Part shown: piece by piece, positions 16,313 through 25,505 of the stretch
How the letters are laid out: each line of letters opens with the position of its first letter
Numbering within the stretch: the first letter of the stretch is position 1
Made by a program: the position numbers and the translations under genes
The notes under the pieces: generated by a model
Databases searched by the model: none
The model's input: only the letters and a program-made list of their open reading frames with translations
What the model was told of the DNA's origin: nothing
NCBI GenBank assembly: GCA_902790625.1
Contig: CADASP010000003.1
Span: 62,001 to 126,000 of the forward strand
Origin: an uncultured Prevotellaceae bacterium
GTDB taxonomy: Bacteria > Bacteroidota > Bacteroidia > Bacteroidales > Bacteroidaceae
Reading direction: 5' to 3'
DNA: 64,000 nt

Positions 16313-16320
16313 CAAAGTTA
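16313..16320 (-). promoter_or_regulatory. -7 box of the candidate small RNA
   Basis: TAACTTTG followed by CA on the minus strand. It sits 34 bases after the AraC gene's stop, where no new protein gene starts. Confidence 0.45.
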
Positions 16321-16353
16321 CGATGAAATGGAGTGTTTCGTGTTATCATTTCG

Positions 16354-18048
16354 TCAAATAATGTTGTCATTTGGCGCAGAAGCCCCTTTTTTTGCCACAT
16401 ATTGCGTGGGCGTGAGGCCAAAAGTCTTCTTGAAGGCTCGGGTGAAGTTGGGCGTGTCGCCATAGCCGCATGCCATGGACACCTCGCCCACGGTCATCTG
16501 TGGATGCTCGTCGAGCAGATGACGAGCGTGGCGCATGCGCATGGTGGCGATGAACAGCTGGGGCGTGTCGCCGGTGATGGTTGATAGACGCTGCCGCAGT
16601 TGGTAGAGGCTCATGCCCATCTCTGCGGCGGTGGTCTCGGCGTCGAGGTGGCCTTCTTGCAGCAGACGCTCGGCGGTGGTGGCGAGCTTGTCGAGGAATT
16701 GCTGGTCGCCCTGCGTCAGCTGGGGTGCGCTGGCGGGCGTGTCGGCGGCAGTGGTCTGCAGGGCGTTGTAGCGCTGGCTCAGCTCGTCGTACTTCTGCAG
16801 GTTGGCGCGCAGCTGCTCGCTGATGCGCTGTTGGCGCCGCCGCATCAGCCAGGCACCCACGCCCACCAGCACCAGCAGAGCTGCCAGCGCCAGCACAGCC
16901 ACACATATCACGCGCTTGCGGGCAGCCTGCTCAGCGTGGTTCTCGCGTATCAGCCAGTCGTTCTCGAACTCGGCGTTGAAGCGGGCCAAGCTCTCGGCCG
17001 AGGCGTTGCTGTAGAGCGAGTCCTTCAGCGCGCTGAACAGCTCGTTCTCGATTTTCGCACTGTCGGGGTCGGTCTTCCACAAGCATTCGTAAAGCCCTCG
17101 GTGAGCATACATCTCGTGTCCTCGGTCGCCAATCTGCCTGAAGATGTCGACAGCCTCGCGGAAGAAGGGGACACCGCTCTCTGCCTCTCCTAACCGCAGC
17201 CGCACCATTCCCATCTTGTTGCAGCAGATGCCGATAGACTGGCGGTCGTTCACTTGGCGGAAGTAGGCGATGGCTTTCTCCAGCTCTTGCTGTGCCTCAT
17301 CATATTGGCCTAAGCCCGTGAGTGCCGAGGCCTTTTGCGACAGGCGTATCATGGCCTTGTATTCGCGCCCCAGCTGTTGCTCCATCTCGTAGGCCTGGTT
17401 GGCGTAGGTGAGTGAGCGTTGGTCGTCGTCGATGGCGTGGTAGATTTCGGAGGCGGTGCCCAAGAGGGTGGCCAGGCGGGGGCGGTCATTGGCTTGAGTG
17501 GCTTTGTCGATGCCCCTCAGCACATACTTCACGGCTTCGTGGCCTTGGTTGGCGCTGAGGTAGATGGCTGCCAGCAGGTTCAGGCTGGCCGCTTGGCGGT
17601 CGGTGTCGCCGCTGTCCTCGTCGAGCTGGTGGCATTGCTTGGCGAAGGTGGCCGCCCGCTGATAGTGGCCCAGCCGTGTGTTGGCAATGGCCAACAGGTT
17701 CAGGCAGTCGGCCTCGCCGGTGCGGTCGTTGCCTTGCCGGAATAAGGGCAGGGCCTGGAGGGCGTAAGCGTCGGCTTGGTCGTAGCGCTGCTGGTCGTAA
17801 TAGTACTCAGCCGCCCAGTACCACACTTGTTCGCGAAGCGTGTCGGCGGGCGTGGCGCTATTATATATATATAATGTGTCGAGGAACTGCTCGTCGCAGA
17901 GCTGGCGGAAGAAGCCGTTGGCCTGCTCGGCCAGGCTGTCTTTGGGAGCTTGGTCAAAGCGTTGCAACTGCTGCTCCACATCGGCAAGTGCCGACGTGGT
18001 GAGCAGCAGCGTCATGGCTAAGGGGAGGAGAACTCGGGGCGTGGTCAT
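16354..18048 (-). CDS. Membrane-anchored TPR / AraC-family transcription regulator
   Basis: 564 residues. A signal peptide (MTTPRVLLPLAMTLLLTTSALA) is followed by tetratricopeptide-like helices through about residue 370 (for example AATFAKQCHQLDEDSGDT, YEMEQQLGREYKAMIRLSQK). A single membrane segment (VICVAVLALAALLVLVGVGAW) sits near 380-401, followed by a coiled linker and a C-terminal AraC-type double helix-turn-helix (about 450-555: MGMSLYQLRQRLSTITGDTP, CGYGDTPNFTRAFKKTFG). The topology implies a periplasmic TPR sensor and a cytoplasmic DNA-binding domain, a layout known in Bacteroidota. Its ATG overlaps the 5'-nucleotidase stop (ATGA), so the two are coupled; the regulated genes are not evident. 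Confidence 0.9.
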   Translation of the reverse strand: MTTPRVLLPLAMTLLLTTSALADVEQQLQRFDQAPKDSLAEQANGFFRQLCDEQFLDTLYIYNSATPADTLREQVWYWAAEYYYDQQRYDQADAYALQALPLFRQGNDRTGEADCLNLLAIANTRLGHYQRAATFAKQCHQLDEDSGDTDRQAASLNLLAAIYLSANQGHEAVKYVLRGIDKATQANDRPRLATLLGTASEIYHAIDDDQRSLTYANQAYEMEQQLGREYKAMIRLSQKASALTGLGQYDEAQQELEKAIAYFRQVNDRQSIGICCNKMGMVRLRLGEAESGVPFFREAVDIFRQIGDRGHEMYAHRGLYECLWKTDPDSAKIENELFSALKDSLYSNASAESLARFNAEFENDWLIRENHAEQAARKRVICVAVLALAALLVLVGVGAWLMRRRQQRISEQLRANLQKYDELSQRYNALQTTAADTPASAPQLTQGDQQFLDKLATTAERLLQEGHLDAETTAAEMGMSLYQLRQRLSTITGDTPQLFIATMRMRHARHLLDEHPQMTVGEVSMACGYGDTPNFTRAFKKTFGLTPTQYVAKKGASAPNDNII

Positions 18049-19490
18049 TTCTTGATTTCGGTGATGCGGCTCACGCCCTTATAGTTCACGCTGCCGCGCT
18101 TCTCCAAGAAGCTGATGATGAGGTCGGATGTTTTCTTGTTGAGCTGTGTCCCCTGGTCGTGGCGCGGAGCGTCGCAGATGGTGGAGACGTAGTTGTTGGT
18201 CACCACGCGGTAGGTCTTCTTCAGGTTGAACTTCGAGCCGTCGGGGTTGAGCAGGGTGAGTCGCTTGATGCGCGTGCTGTCCTTGGGTTCGCGCTCCACC
18301 TGGCAGCGCACGCCGCTGACGTAGGGGAAGTTGTGGCCATCGTTGTCGCAGCAGTTGATGAGCATGCGGTGCAGCTCCAGTCCGGTGAGTTCCATCACCA
18401 CGGCGAAATTGCCAAAGGGGTCGAGGCTGAGCACGTCGCTCAGGGTGAACGGCCCTGCGGGATGCTCGCCAAAGCGCACGCCGCCATAGTTCTCGATGCC
18501 GATGTCAGAGCCGGTCATCTCTACAAAGGCGTCGGTCATCATGCAACCCAGCTCTTCGTAGTTGCCGAAGGGCTCCTCCACCGTGGCCAGAGCGCGATGG
18601 AAGGCGGGGTTGTCGCTGAAGAAGCGCACCATGTCCTGCACCACTTTGTTGCGTCCTTGGTGGCGTTCCAGGTCGATGAGGTCGGCCTTCTTGCGCACGA
18701 TGCGCCAGGGCTGGCTGTCGGCGTCGCGCTCCAAGATGATGGTGGTGTGGGTGACGCGCCGCAGTCGGTTCACGTTCTGGGTGATGAGCACGCCGTTGTG
18801 GGTCTCGCCGCCGCCAATCTGCGTGTGGGTGTGGCCACCGATGATGAGGTCGAGCCAGGGGAAGAGTGCCGCGCTCTCCACGTCTTCTTCGTAGCCATTG
18901 TGCGAGAGCAGGATGCACACGTCGCACTGCCGCCGCAGCCACTCATACTGGGCCACCGTCTCGTTGACGGGTGTGAAGCTGATGCCTCGGCAGTTGTCGG
19001 GGTGCGTGTCGGGCAGACCGTGGGTGCCCAGCTGCACAGCTCCCACCACGCCCACGCGGATGCCCTCCACGTCGAACAGCTTGGTGGGCAGCAGATGGAT
19101 GCCCAATGAGTCGGCAGGGTGCATGTTGGCACAGATGTAGCTGAAGTTCGACAGCCCTATCAGCCGTGCCAGTCCCTTGGTGCCTGAGTCGAACTCATGG
19201 TTGCCCAGCGTGGTGGCATCGAAGCCCACTTGGTTCATCAGGGCCACCATGGGGTAGGCGGGGATGTCGTACATGTCGTTCAGCGGGTCGCCCGTGCGGT
19301 TGTCGCCAGCCGAGAAGATGAGCAGACTGGGGTAGAGCGTGCGCAGCGAGTCGGCCACGTCGGCCAGGGCAGGGAAGGCTCCCAGCTTGGCGTGCATGTC
19401 GTTGGCCGAGAGGATGTGCACCTCTTTGCGCTCGGCAGCTGCGCCCAGTGACATCAGGGCCGCCAACAGCAGAAAGAAGTATTTCTTCAT
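18045..19490 (-). CDS. Secreted 5'-nucleotidase / 2',3'-cyclic phosphodiesterase family (UshA-like)
   Basis: 481 residues from MKKYFFLLLAALMSLGAAA, a clear signal peptide. The metallophosphoesterase domain shows ILSANDMHAKLG, FSAGDNRTGDP, LGNHEFDSG and GGHTHTQIG. The C-terminal 5'-nucleotidase domain spans about 290-480 (IENYGGVRFGEHPAGPFTLS, and YRVVTNNYVSTICDA as the nucleobase-binding strand). It would hydrolyse nucleotides or related phosphoesters in the periplasm. The frame is open further upstream, but the start is placed at 19490 because the -7 box is at 19525-19532. It is co-transcribed with the AraC regulator. Confidence 0.9.
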   Translation of the reverse strand: MKKYFFLLLAALMSLGAAAERKEVHILSANDMHAKLGAFPALADVADSLRTLYPSLLIFSAGDNRTGDPLNDMYDIPAYPMVALMNQVGFDATTLGNHEFDSGTKGLARLIGLSNFSYICANMHPADSLGIHLLPTKLFDVEGIRVGVVGAVQLGTHGLPDTHPDNCRGISFTPVNETVAQYEWLRRQCDVCILLSHNGYEEDVESAALFPWLDLIIGGHTHTQIGGGETHNGVLITQNVNRLRRVTHTTIILERDADSQPWRIVRKKADLIDLERHQGRNKVVQDMVRFFSDNPAFHRALATVEEPFGNYEELGCMMTDAFVEMTGSDIGIENYGGVRFGEHPAGPFTLSDVLSLDPFGNFAVVMELTGLELHRMLINCCDNDGHNFPYVSGVRCQVEREPKDSTRIKRLTLLNPDGSKFNLKKTYRVVTNNYVSTICDAPRHDQGTQLNKKTSDLIISFLEKRGSVNYKGVSRITEIKK

Positions 19491-19524
19491 GGCTTCTGTA
19501 TGTTTTTTGTGTCGTTTTAAAGTG

Positions 19525-19555
19525 CAAAGATACACAAAGAAAAGGAAAGGACAAA
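19525..19555 (-). promoter_or_regulatory. Promoter of the 5'-nucleotidase/AraC operon
   Basis: The -7 box TATCTTTG is at 19525-19532 and the -33 TTTG at 19552-19555, separated by 19 bases. This is a full match to the Bacteroidota consensus spacing. Confidence 0.7.
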
Positions 19556-19575
19556 GAAAAACAGCAGAAAAAAAA

Positions 19576-19599
19576 GCCGCCCGTTGTTAAGCGGGCGGC
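19576..19599 (-). terminator. gapA terminator
   Basis: GCCGCCCG/CGGGCGGC, an eight-pair stem with an eight-base loop. It is followed on the minus strand by an unbroken T-run, 26 bases after the gapA stop. Confidence 0.85.
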
Positions 19600-19624
19600 A
19601 ATCAAGCTTGTTGTGTGCTCTGTC

Positions 19625-20692
19625 TTACTTCAGCTCAGAGAGGTACTTGATGGTGCGCACCATCTGCGAGGTGTAGCTGTTCTCGTTGTCGTACCAGCTC
19701 ACGACCTGCACCTGATAGGTGTCGTCGTCGATCTTGCTCACCATGGTCTGAGTGGCGTCGAAGAGCGAGCCGAACTTCATACCGATGATGTCGCTGCTCA
19801 CGATCTGGTCCTCGGTGTAGCCGAAGCTCTCGTTGCCGGCGGCCTTCATGGCTGCGTTGATGCCTTCCTTGGTGATGTCCTTACCCTTGACGACAGCCAC
19901 GAGGATGGTGGTGGAGCCGGTGGGAGTGGGAACGCGCTGTGCGCTGCCGATGAGCTTGCCGTTCAGCTCGGGGATGACCAGGCCGATGGCCTTGGCGGCA
20001 CCTGTCGAGTTGGGAACGATGTTGCAAGCACCGGCGCGGCTGCGACGCAGGTCACCCTTGCGCTGTGGGCCGTCGAGAATCATCTGGTCGCCAGTGTAGG
20101 CGTGGATGGTGCTCATGATACCGCTCACGATGGGAGCGTACTTGTTCAGGGCATCGGCCATGGGAGCCAAGCAGTTGGTGGTGCAGCTGGCGGCGCTGAT
20201 GATGGTGTCGGCGGGGGTCAGCGTGGTGTGGTTCACATTGTAGACGATGGTGGGCAGGTCGTTGCCGGCGGGAGCCGAAATCACAACCTTCTTGGCACCA
20301 GCCTTGATGTGGGCCTCACTCTTAGCCTTCGAGGTGTAGAAACCTGTGCACTCCAGCACAACGTCGACACCCAGCTCGCCCCAAGGCAGCTCGGCAGCGT
20401 TGGGCTTTGCATAGATGGTGATCTCCTTGCCGTCGACGGTGATGCTACCGGGAGTGACCACGGTCTTGCCATCCTCGCCCAGCACAGCGTCCTTGAACTC
20501 CACAGTGTGCTTGCCTTCACCAAACTTGCCAGCGAAACCGCCCTGAGCGGTGTCGTACTTCAGCAGGTGAGCCAGCATCTTGGGGCTGGTCAGGTCGTTG
20601 ATAGCCACTACTTCATAACCCTCGGCCTCGAACATCTGACGGAATGCGAGGCGACCGATACGGCCAAAGCCGTTAATTGCAACTTTTGTCAT
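19625..20692 (-). CDS. gapA: Glyceraldehyde-3-phosphate dehydrogenase, type I
   Basis: The 355-residue protein oxidises glyceraldehyde-3-phosphate to 1,3-bisphosphoglycerate in glycolysis. The Rossmann start is [17 protein letters not shown], the catalytic segment is [12 protein letters not shown] with Cys170, and the partner histidine is in [10 protein letters not shown]. The conserved [20 protein letters not shown] and WYDNENSY are present. It is slightly longer than the usual 330-340 residues. It is monocistronic, with its own promoter and a strong terminator, and its start faces mscL. Confidence 0.98.
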   Translation of the reverse strand: MTKVAINGFGRIGRLAFRQMFEAEGYEVVAINDLTSPKMLAHLLKYDTAQGGFAGKFGEGKHTVEFKDAVLGEDGKTVVTPGSITVDGKEITIYAKPNAAELPWGELGVDVVLECTGFYTSKAKSEAHIKAGAKKVVISAPAGNDLPTIVYNVNHTTLTPADTIISAASCTTNCLAPMADALNKYAPIVSGIMSTIHAYTGDQMILDGPQRKGDLRRSRAGACNIVPNSTGAAKAIGLVIPELNGKLIGSAQRVPTPTGSTTILVAVVKGKDITKEGINAAMKAAGNESFGYTEDQIVSSDIIGMKFGSLFDATQTMVSKIDDDTYQVQVVSWYDNENSYTSQMVRTIKYLSELK

Positions 20693-20776
20693 TGTTTTTT
20701 GTTTGTTATAGATGAAAAATGTACTAAAAAATCACTTTTTTGCGCCCTTAGCGCATTTTTTTCTTGTTTTCGGGTA

Positions 20777-20784
20777 CAAAGTTA
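20777..20784 (-). promoter_or_regulatory. -7 box for gapA
   Basis: TAACTTTG on the minus strand, 85 bases before the gapA ATG. The mscL promoter lies 12 bases further upstream on the other strand. Confidence 0.6.
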
Positions 20785-20796
20785 CAAAAAAAATCT

Positions 20797-20804
20797 TATA
20801 TTTG
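20797..20804 (+). promoter_or_regulatory. -7 box for mscL
   Basis: TATATTTG followed by CA. It implies a leader of about 120 bases before ATG 20932. Confidence 0.55.
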
Positions 20805-20931
20805 CATCGTCTTTCTGTATTAATAAAATTGAAAAAAGAGATTTTAGGGCAGAAAATTGCTTCATATCAAGATGTGGAGAGCAGATTGCAACGTAAAGTT
20901 TACAATATTAACCGTTTAAAAAAGCAACATT

Positions 20932-21327
20932 ATGGGATTTATTAAAGAATTCAAAGAGTTTGCCATGAAGGGCAACGTGATGGACATGGCTGTTGGTGTG
21001 ATCATCGGCGGCGCGTTTGGAAAGATTGTCAGCTCGCTCGTCAACGACGTGCTGATGCCTATCGTGGGCAAGCTCACCGGTGGTGTCGATTTCACCACGC
21101 TGGCCATTACCATGGGCGAGGGCGAGGATGCAGCAAAGATCTGCTATGGCAACTTCATCCAGAACATTGTCGACTTCCTCATTGTGGCCTTCTGTATCTT
21201 CCTTATGCTGAAGGGCATCAACAAGCTGAACCGCAAGAAGGAGGAGGCTCCCGCTCCCGAAGAGCCGAAGGGACCCACGCAGGAAGAGCTGCTGGCCGAA
21301 ATCCGCGACCTGCTGAAGCAGAAGTAA
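20932..21327 (+). CDS. mscL: Large-conductance mechanosensitive channel
   Basis: 131 residues. The protein is a homo-oligomeric inner-membrane safety valve that opens under hypo-osmotic tension. The N-terminal amphipathic helix [20 protein letters not shown] runs into the first membrane helix ([23 protein letters not shown]). The second is [20 protein letters not shown], followed by a charged tail ending [14 protein letters not shown]. Length is standard. It is divergent from gapA and ended by a hairpin at 21352-21386. Confidence 0.97.
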   Translation: MGFIKEFKEFAMKGNVMDMAVGVIIGGAFGKIVSSLVNDVLMPIVGKLTGGVDFTTLAITMGEGEDAAKICYGNFIQNIVDFLIVAFCIFLMLKGINKLNRKKEEAPAPEEPKGPTQEELLAEIRDLLKQK

Positions 21328-21351
21328 CAGCTGCTTGCTTCATTCACTTGT

Positions 21352-21386
21352 CAGGGCATCTCCACTATAATGGTGGGGATGCCCTG
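21352..21386 (+). terminator. mscL terminator
   Basis: CAGGGCATCTCCAC and its partner around GTGGGGATGCCCTG form a long stem with a short TATAAT loop. It is followed by TTCTG, 25 bases after the stop codon. The tail is weak in T. Confidence 0.6.
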
Positions 21387-21432
21387 TTCTGCCGATGCAA
21401 AATTGGTTACTGTTTGCAACCATAAAATTGAA

Positions 21433-21900
21433 AAGGTTTGTCAAAATCTTTCAATGGAAAATTAGTTCACGGCGACGAAGCATTCTGGCGCGAAAAGTGG
21501 TTGTTTTGGCTCCTTCTTCAGCCCTCGCCAGGGGGGAAAATGAGGGGAAACAGCCTAATTTTTGCACACGCCCTATGGTTTTGTGCATGTTTTTTGCGCG
21601 TTTTTGATGCCTTTTTGCGTTTCTGTAAGCATGCCGTAGAAAAAAACGGCAACGCCAAATTTTTTTTCGGCGTTGACTTTTGAAAGCCAGCGAAGCCCCT
21701 TTTTCGCCAAAATCAACACAAGTGGTTGATTGCCAATAGTTTGTCGAACCCTCTCAAAACTTGAAAATTTTCGACCAAAAGTTTTTTTGCGCAGAATTTT
21801 CGAGTTATGGAGGGGTAAAATGGCCATTTTGTCAATATCTTTCAATGAAAAACGTATCCCTGGCTCCGGGGTTATCTGCGTTTTTGGTAAATGTGGGCCT
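21433..21900 (+). repeat. ~450-bp dispersed non-coding repeat, copy A
   Basis: This stretch aligns with the reverse complement of about 41135-41582 over nearly its whole length, by eye at roughly three quarters or more identity. Conserved blocks include GTTTGTCAAAATCTTTCAA, CTATGGTTTTGTGCA, the hairpin CAACGCC/GGCGTTG and AACCCTCTCAAAACTTGAAA. No frame is open through both copies. Related TTGTCAA-x-ATCTTTCAATG words at both ends form a terminal direct repeat. Confidence 0.7.
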
Positions 21901-22026
21901 GTATGCTTGACATTGACAACGCCCCCTTCAAAGCTTTTTTAATCGCAGGTGGAAGAACAACGGATTGAAACGATTTCGCGGATAGTCAGAATTGAGTCCA
22001 TTTGAAGATGTCCGCAGCCCCCCTAA

Positions 22027-22075
22027 AACAATGCGGAGCCGCTCCTCAAGGGGAGGGGAGCGGCTCCGCATTGTT
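22027..22075 (+). terminator. 19-bp perfect stem followed by T-rich sequence
   Basis: AACAATGCGGAGCCGCTCC (22027-22045) pairs exactly with its inverse at 22057-22075. TTTGCGTCTTTTT follows on the plus strand. No gene ends nearby, so it may belong to an unrecognised plus-strand transcript from the repeat region. Confidence 0.55.
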
Positions 22076-22134
22076 TTTGCGTCTTTTTAGGTGGATTTAT
22101 AATTCCGTGAATGATTATCCGCAATCAGGTGGTT

Positions 22135-22345
22135 AAGACGCTGAAAGCGTCTTTGCAACCGTACAGCTCGAAATTAACTTAGGACGATTGTTATGAACGT
22201 ATAAGCCCCGAAGGGGCGACAGAATATAGGCAGGGGCATCGCCCCTGTAAAAGCGCCCCACCCACAATATAGCCCGCCCCGGAGGGGCGACAGAAGGCGA
22301 TGGTGAGTACCAATCGTTTTTCGCCGCCCCTCCGGGGCTTTCTGC
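22135..22345. repeat. Palindromic repeats of the GACGCTGAAAGCGTC and GCCCC-GGGGCG types
   Basis: 22135-22152 has AAGACGCTGAAAGCGTCTT. 22197-22345 has three inverted or direct copies of AGCCCC(G/C)(G/A)AGGGGCGACAGA, including an inverted pair with CGCCCCTCCGGGGCTT. Besides these elements and repeat copy A, 21387-22454 shows no gene. Confidence 0.7.
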
Positions 22346-22454
22346 TGCGACTCCGTAGAGTATACAAATTGCAATAAGAGCTATTTCGTCCCTGCTCGAC
22401 CTTAGGTCGCTTGCAAGGCAAGAATATATTACTTATTCATTACTTGGTCGTTGC

Positions 22455-24917
22455 TTAGAAGTCGTACCCGATGTTCAGATAGATGTAGGGTTCGTTGGTG
22501 TGATTGCTGTAGCCGATGGAGGCGCCAACGGGGCCGAACATGGTGTTGTAGTAGTAGGCGGCCTCCACGCCAAGCAGTGTGCGGTAGTCGAGGAGATGCC
22601 TCAGCTTGTCGGCTTGCTGGGCACCGGCAATGCGCAGCAGCACATAGTTGTTGCTGCCTATCTGCTGTTGTGCCTGCAGCTGGGCGGCCACGAACTGGTG
22701 GTCGACATACTCCATGTTGCCAATGCCGGCGAAGGGCATCTGCTGCTCCACGTAGCGGGCGAAGTGGTCGCCGCCGATGGTGTTGCCGAAGACGGGAGGC
22801 GTGATGGAGCCGAAGAGCAGACGGCCATAGACCATGGGCTGGAAGGTGAAGCGGCTGCCGAGGGGCATCGACAGGCGCCAGTTGGCGCTGACCTCGCTCA
22901 TGCCCGTGCTCTTGCCCACCTTGCTGCCGTCGGGCAGGCGGTTGTCGAGCTTGGCGAAGTCGTTGGTGAGGTAGGCATACTCGGCCTTGAAGCGTGCCCC
23001 TCGTGTGGGGAAATACCAGTCGTCCTCGCTGTTGTAGTTCAGTCGTGCCCGGTAGCTGAAGAAGTGCTCGTTCTTCAGCGTCACCTGTCTCGACGATTCC
23101 GAGCCGAGCTTGTTGCGATAGTGCATGAAATCCCAGCGCAGGCCCATCTGAAGGTTGAAGTGGCGCAAGTCGAAGTTGATGGGCAGGAACTCGGCCTGCG
23201 ATTGGTTGTAGCGAATGTTATAGTCGAGATTGCCTTTGGTGTACAGATCCACATCGTTGCGGCAGAAGGTGTAGCTGAGCATGGGCCGTGTGAAGCTGCG
23301 TGGGTGCGCCGTGATTTCGCCCCGTGTCATCAGTCGCTTGCCCAGCCGGAGCGTGAAGTCGGTGTTGACGGGGAGGGCGGTCTTCAGCGGTATCTCCAGC
23401 CCCAGCTGCAGGGCGGCATACTCCTCGGTGTCGTAGCGCACGCCAGCATGCAGCTGCACCGACTTGCGGTTGCCGGCGGCGAGGATGACGCGCACGCCAT
23501 CGGCCTCGTTCCACTGTTGTTCCACCTGGTCTCTGATGCCGTGCATCTTTCGCGGGGTGGCATGGGGCAGCTTCTCGGGCACCAGGCGACATTCGGCCGT
23601 CTGGTAGAACAAGTCGACGCGCATGGATGTGGTGAGTTGCTGCATCAGGGCCGCGTCGATGAACGCTCCTTCTTCTTCGTCATCATCGTCGGTGGTATCG
23701 AACTCGGTTTCTTTCAGGTGAAACTTCTGCCGAAGAAAGCGCTCATCTTGCGGTGTCATGTTCTCAAAGGTGTAGCCGATGACGCGTTGCTTCTCTGTCA
23801 TCACCTGCGGACGCAGTGGATTGTGCAAGGGGGGACGGAAGGAATCGTCGATGCCGATACGCTTCTTCAGTGCGATGATGTCGTCCCAATGGCGCATGGC
23901 CAGCTCTTCGCCACGGCGTATGAGCGTGTCGATGGCGCTTGGCGAGAAACTGGCCGAGCCGTAGCCCTTTGTGTCCACTTGCAGGTGCAGGTCGGTGATG
24001 GTGAGGTTCTCGTCGTACTTGTTTTTGCAGTTCACGTCGATAATCTGGCTCAGGATGCTCATCGTCCTGTCCAGGTCCTCGGCCACTTTGGGCTCGCCCT
24101 GCACGGTGACGCCAATGATGATGTCGGCTCCCATCTCGCGGGCGATGTCAGCCGGATAGTTGTTCTTCAAGCCACCGTCTACCAGCACCTTGTCGCCGAT
24201 TCTGACGGGCGAGAAAGCGGCAGGGATGGCCATCGAGGCGCGCATGGCCTGTGGCAGACGGCCGCTGTGGAAGTCCACCTCGCTGTTGTCGACGATGTTA
24301 GTGGCTACGCAGGCGAAGGGGATGAGCAGGTCGCTGCTGAAGTCGAGCGAGTCGGTGTAGCCAATGCAGAGCTGCTGGAAGAGCTCGGCCAGGTTCTTGC
24401 CCTTGATGATGCCGCCGGCGTTCATGTCGCGCTTGCCGATGGTCATCCCCGTGGTAAAGAAATAGGTGTTCTGCTTCTTAATGTCGCTCAGGCTCTGGTT
24501 GCGCAGGTCCTCCTTGTCGGTGATGACGTAGCTCCAGTCCTGCACGCGCACCATCGAGTCGAGGGCGTTGGCGTTGTAGCCGATGGCGTAGAGGCCGCCG
24601 ATGATGCTGCCCATCGACGTGCCCGTGATGATGTCGATGGGTATGCCGGCCTTCTCCAGCACCTTCAGCACGCCGATGTGGGCCATGCCCTTGGCGCCGC
24701 CGCCACTTAGCACCACGGCCACCTTCTTGTGCTTGTCTCCCGCTCCCTGTTGGGCGAGGCGATGGGCTTGTGGAGCAATCCAGTGCGTATCGGGTCGGTC
24801 GCCCGCTACGGTTTCCGAGGGCGAGTGTCCCTCTCCCTCCACCTCGGCGAGGGGCTGCGGGTGGGCTTGCAGTGCGCACGTCAGCATGGCAGCAAGCATC
24901 AGCATCATCTTCTTCAT
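22455..24917 (-). CDS. Patatin-like phospholipase fused to an outer-membrane beta-barrel
   Basis: 820 residues from MKKMMLMLAAMLTCALQAHP (signal peptide). The patatin domain has the oxyanion motif SGGGAKG (72-77), the nucleophile in GTSMG (Ser101) and the Asp of the dyad in VDGGLKNNYP (Asp247). A linker and POTRA-like part precede a C-terminal barrel rich in alternating aromatic strands (RLNYNSEDDWYFPTRGARF, ending YLNIGYDF with terminal Phe). This is the RssA/PlpD-like architecture: a lipid acyl hydrolase linked to a BamA/TpsB-type barrel. The upstream extension of the frame is rejected because the -7 box lies at 24942-24949. It stands alone. Confidence 0.93.
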   Translation of the reverse strand: MKKMMLMLAAMLTCALQAHPQPLAEVEGEGHSPSETVAGDRPDTHWIAPQAHRLAQQGAGDKHKKVAVVLSGGGAKGMAHIGVLKVLEKAGIPIDIITGTSMGSIIGGLYAIGYNANALDSMVRVQDWSYVITDKEDLRNQSLSDIKKQNTYFFTTGMTIGKRDMNAGGIIKGKNLAELFQQLCIGYTDSLDFSSDLLIPFACVATNIVDNSEVDFHSGRLPQAMRASMAIPAAFSPVRIGDKVLVDGGLKNNYPADIAREMGADIIIGVTVQGEPKVAEDLDRTMSILSQIIDVNCKNKYDENLTITDLHLQVDTKGYGSASFSPSAIDTLIRRGEELAMRHWDDIIALKKRIGIDDSFRPPLHNPLRPQVMTEKQRVIGYTFENMTPQDERFLRQKFHLKETEFDTTDDDDEEEGAFIDAALMQQLTTSMRVDLFYQTAECRLVPEKLPHATPRKMHGIRDQVEQQWNEADGVRVILAAGNRKSVQLHAGVRYDTEEYAALQLGLEIPLKTALPVNTDFTLRLGKRLMTRGEITAHPRSFTRPMLSYTFCRNDVDLYTKGNLDYNIRYNQSQAEFLPINFDLRHFNLQMGLRWDFMHYRNKLGSESSRQVTLKNEHFFSYRARLNYNSEDDWYFPTRGARFKAEYAYLTNDFAKLDNRLPDGSKVGKSTGMSEVSANWRLSMPLGSRFTFQPMVYGRLLFGSITPPVFGNTIGGDHFARYVEQQMPFAGIGNMEYVDHQFVAAQLQAQQQIGSNNYVLLRIAGAQQADKLRHLLDYRTLLGVEAAYYYNTMFGPVGASIGYSNHTNEPYIYLNIGYDF

Positions 24918-24941
24918 ATTCTTGTCTTTAGAATTACGGCA

Positions 24942-24949
24942 CAAAATTA
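24942..24949 (-). promoter_or_regulatory. -7 box for the patatin/barrel gene
   Basis: TAATTTTG on the minus strand, 25 bases before ATG 24917. Confidence 0.55.
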
Positions 24950-25158
24950 CGAAAAAACGAGAGAAGCGCAAAAGGAAATCAGGGATTTCTTTACATTTCC
25001 GAGTTCTATGACTCGAAACTCCTCGTTTGGCTTGTAGGGACAGACCTTGTGTCAGTCCGCATCAGCAAAAGTTACTTTTTGCGCCTGCTGTACTGCTTGT
25101 TTTAGAAGCGAATTCGTACTGTATGGTTGAGAAGACGGTAGCTTTTTTTGAAGATTCC

Positions 25159-25238
25159 AGACGCTGAAAGCGTCTCCTCTCAATAGCTGCAGGTCGTTCC
25201 GACCTACGGCTATTGAGAGGAGACGGCTTCACCGTCTT
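25159..25238. repeat. Nested palindromic intergenic repeat
   Basis: AGACGCTGAAAGCGTCT, CAGGTCGTTCCGACCT and AGACGGCTTCACCGTCT occur in series, as in the 5661-5854 element. Apart from this, 24950-25460 holds no recognised feature. Confidence 0.75.
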
Positions 25239-25468
25239 TTCAACCGTACCTCGCGCGAATTTGAATAATTATGATTATCTTACTGTTACAAAGAAGTGCT
25301 TACACTCACCGCCTTTTCAACCGTCGAACAAGTTTGGCAGAAAGCAGTAACTACAAACCGTCAACCGGATTTTGCTGCTGAACCATAAAAACAATCGTTG
25401 GCAGACGACTTTGAGGGTTCAATGGAAAAAACATGCGCTAACGTGGGGCATAATTCAAAAAAAATGTG

Positions 25469-25476
25469 TAAGTTTG
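25469..25476 (+). promoter_or_regulatory. -7 box for the NhaC antiporter
   Basis: TAAGTTTG followed by CA, 30 bases before ATG 25506. Confidence 0.5.
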
Positions 25477-25505
25477 CAGACGCAAACGGAAACAAGAACT
25501 GAAAC

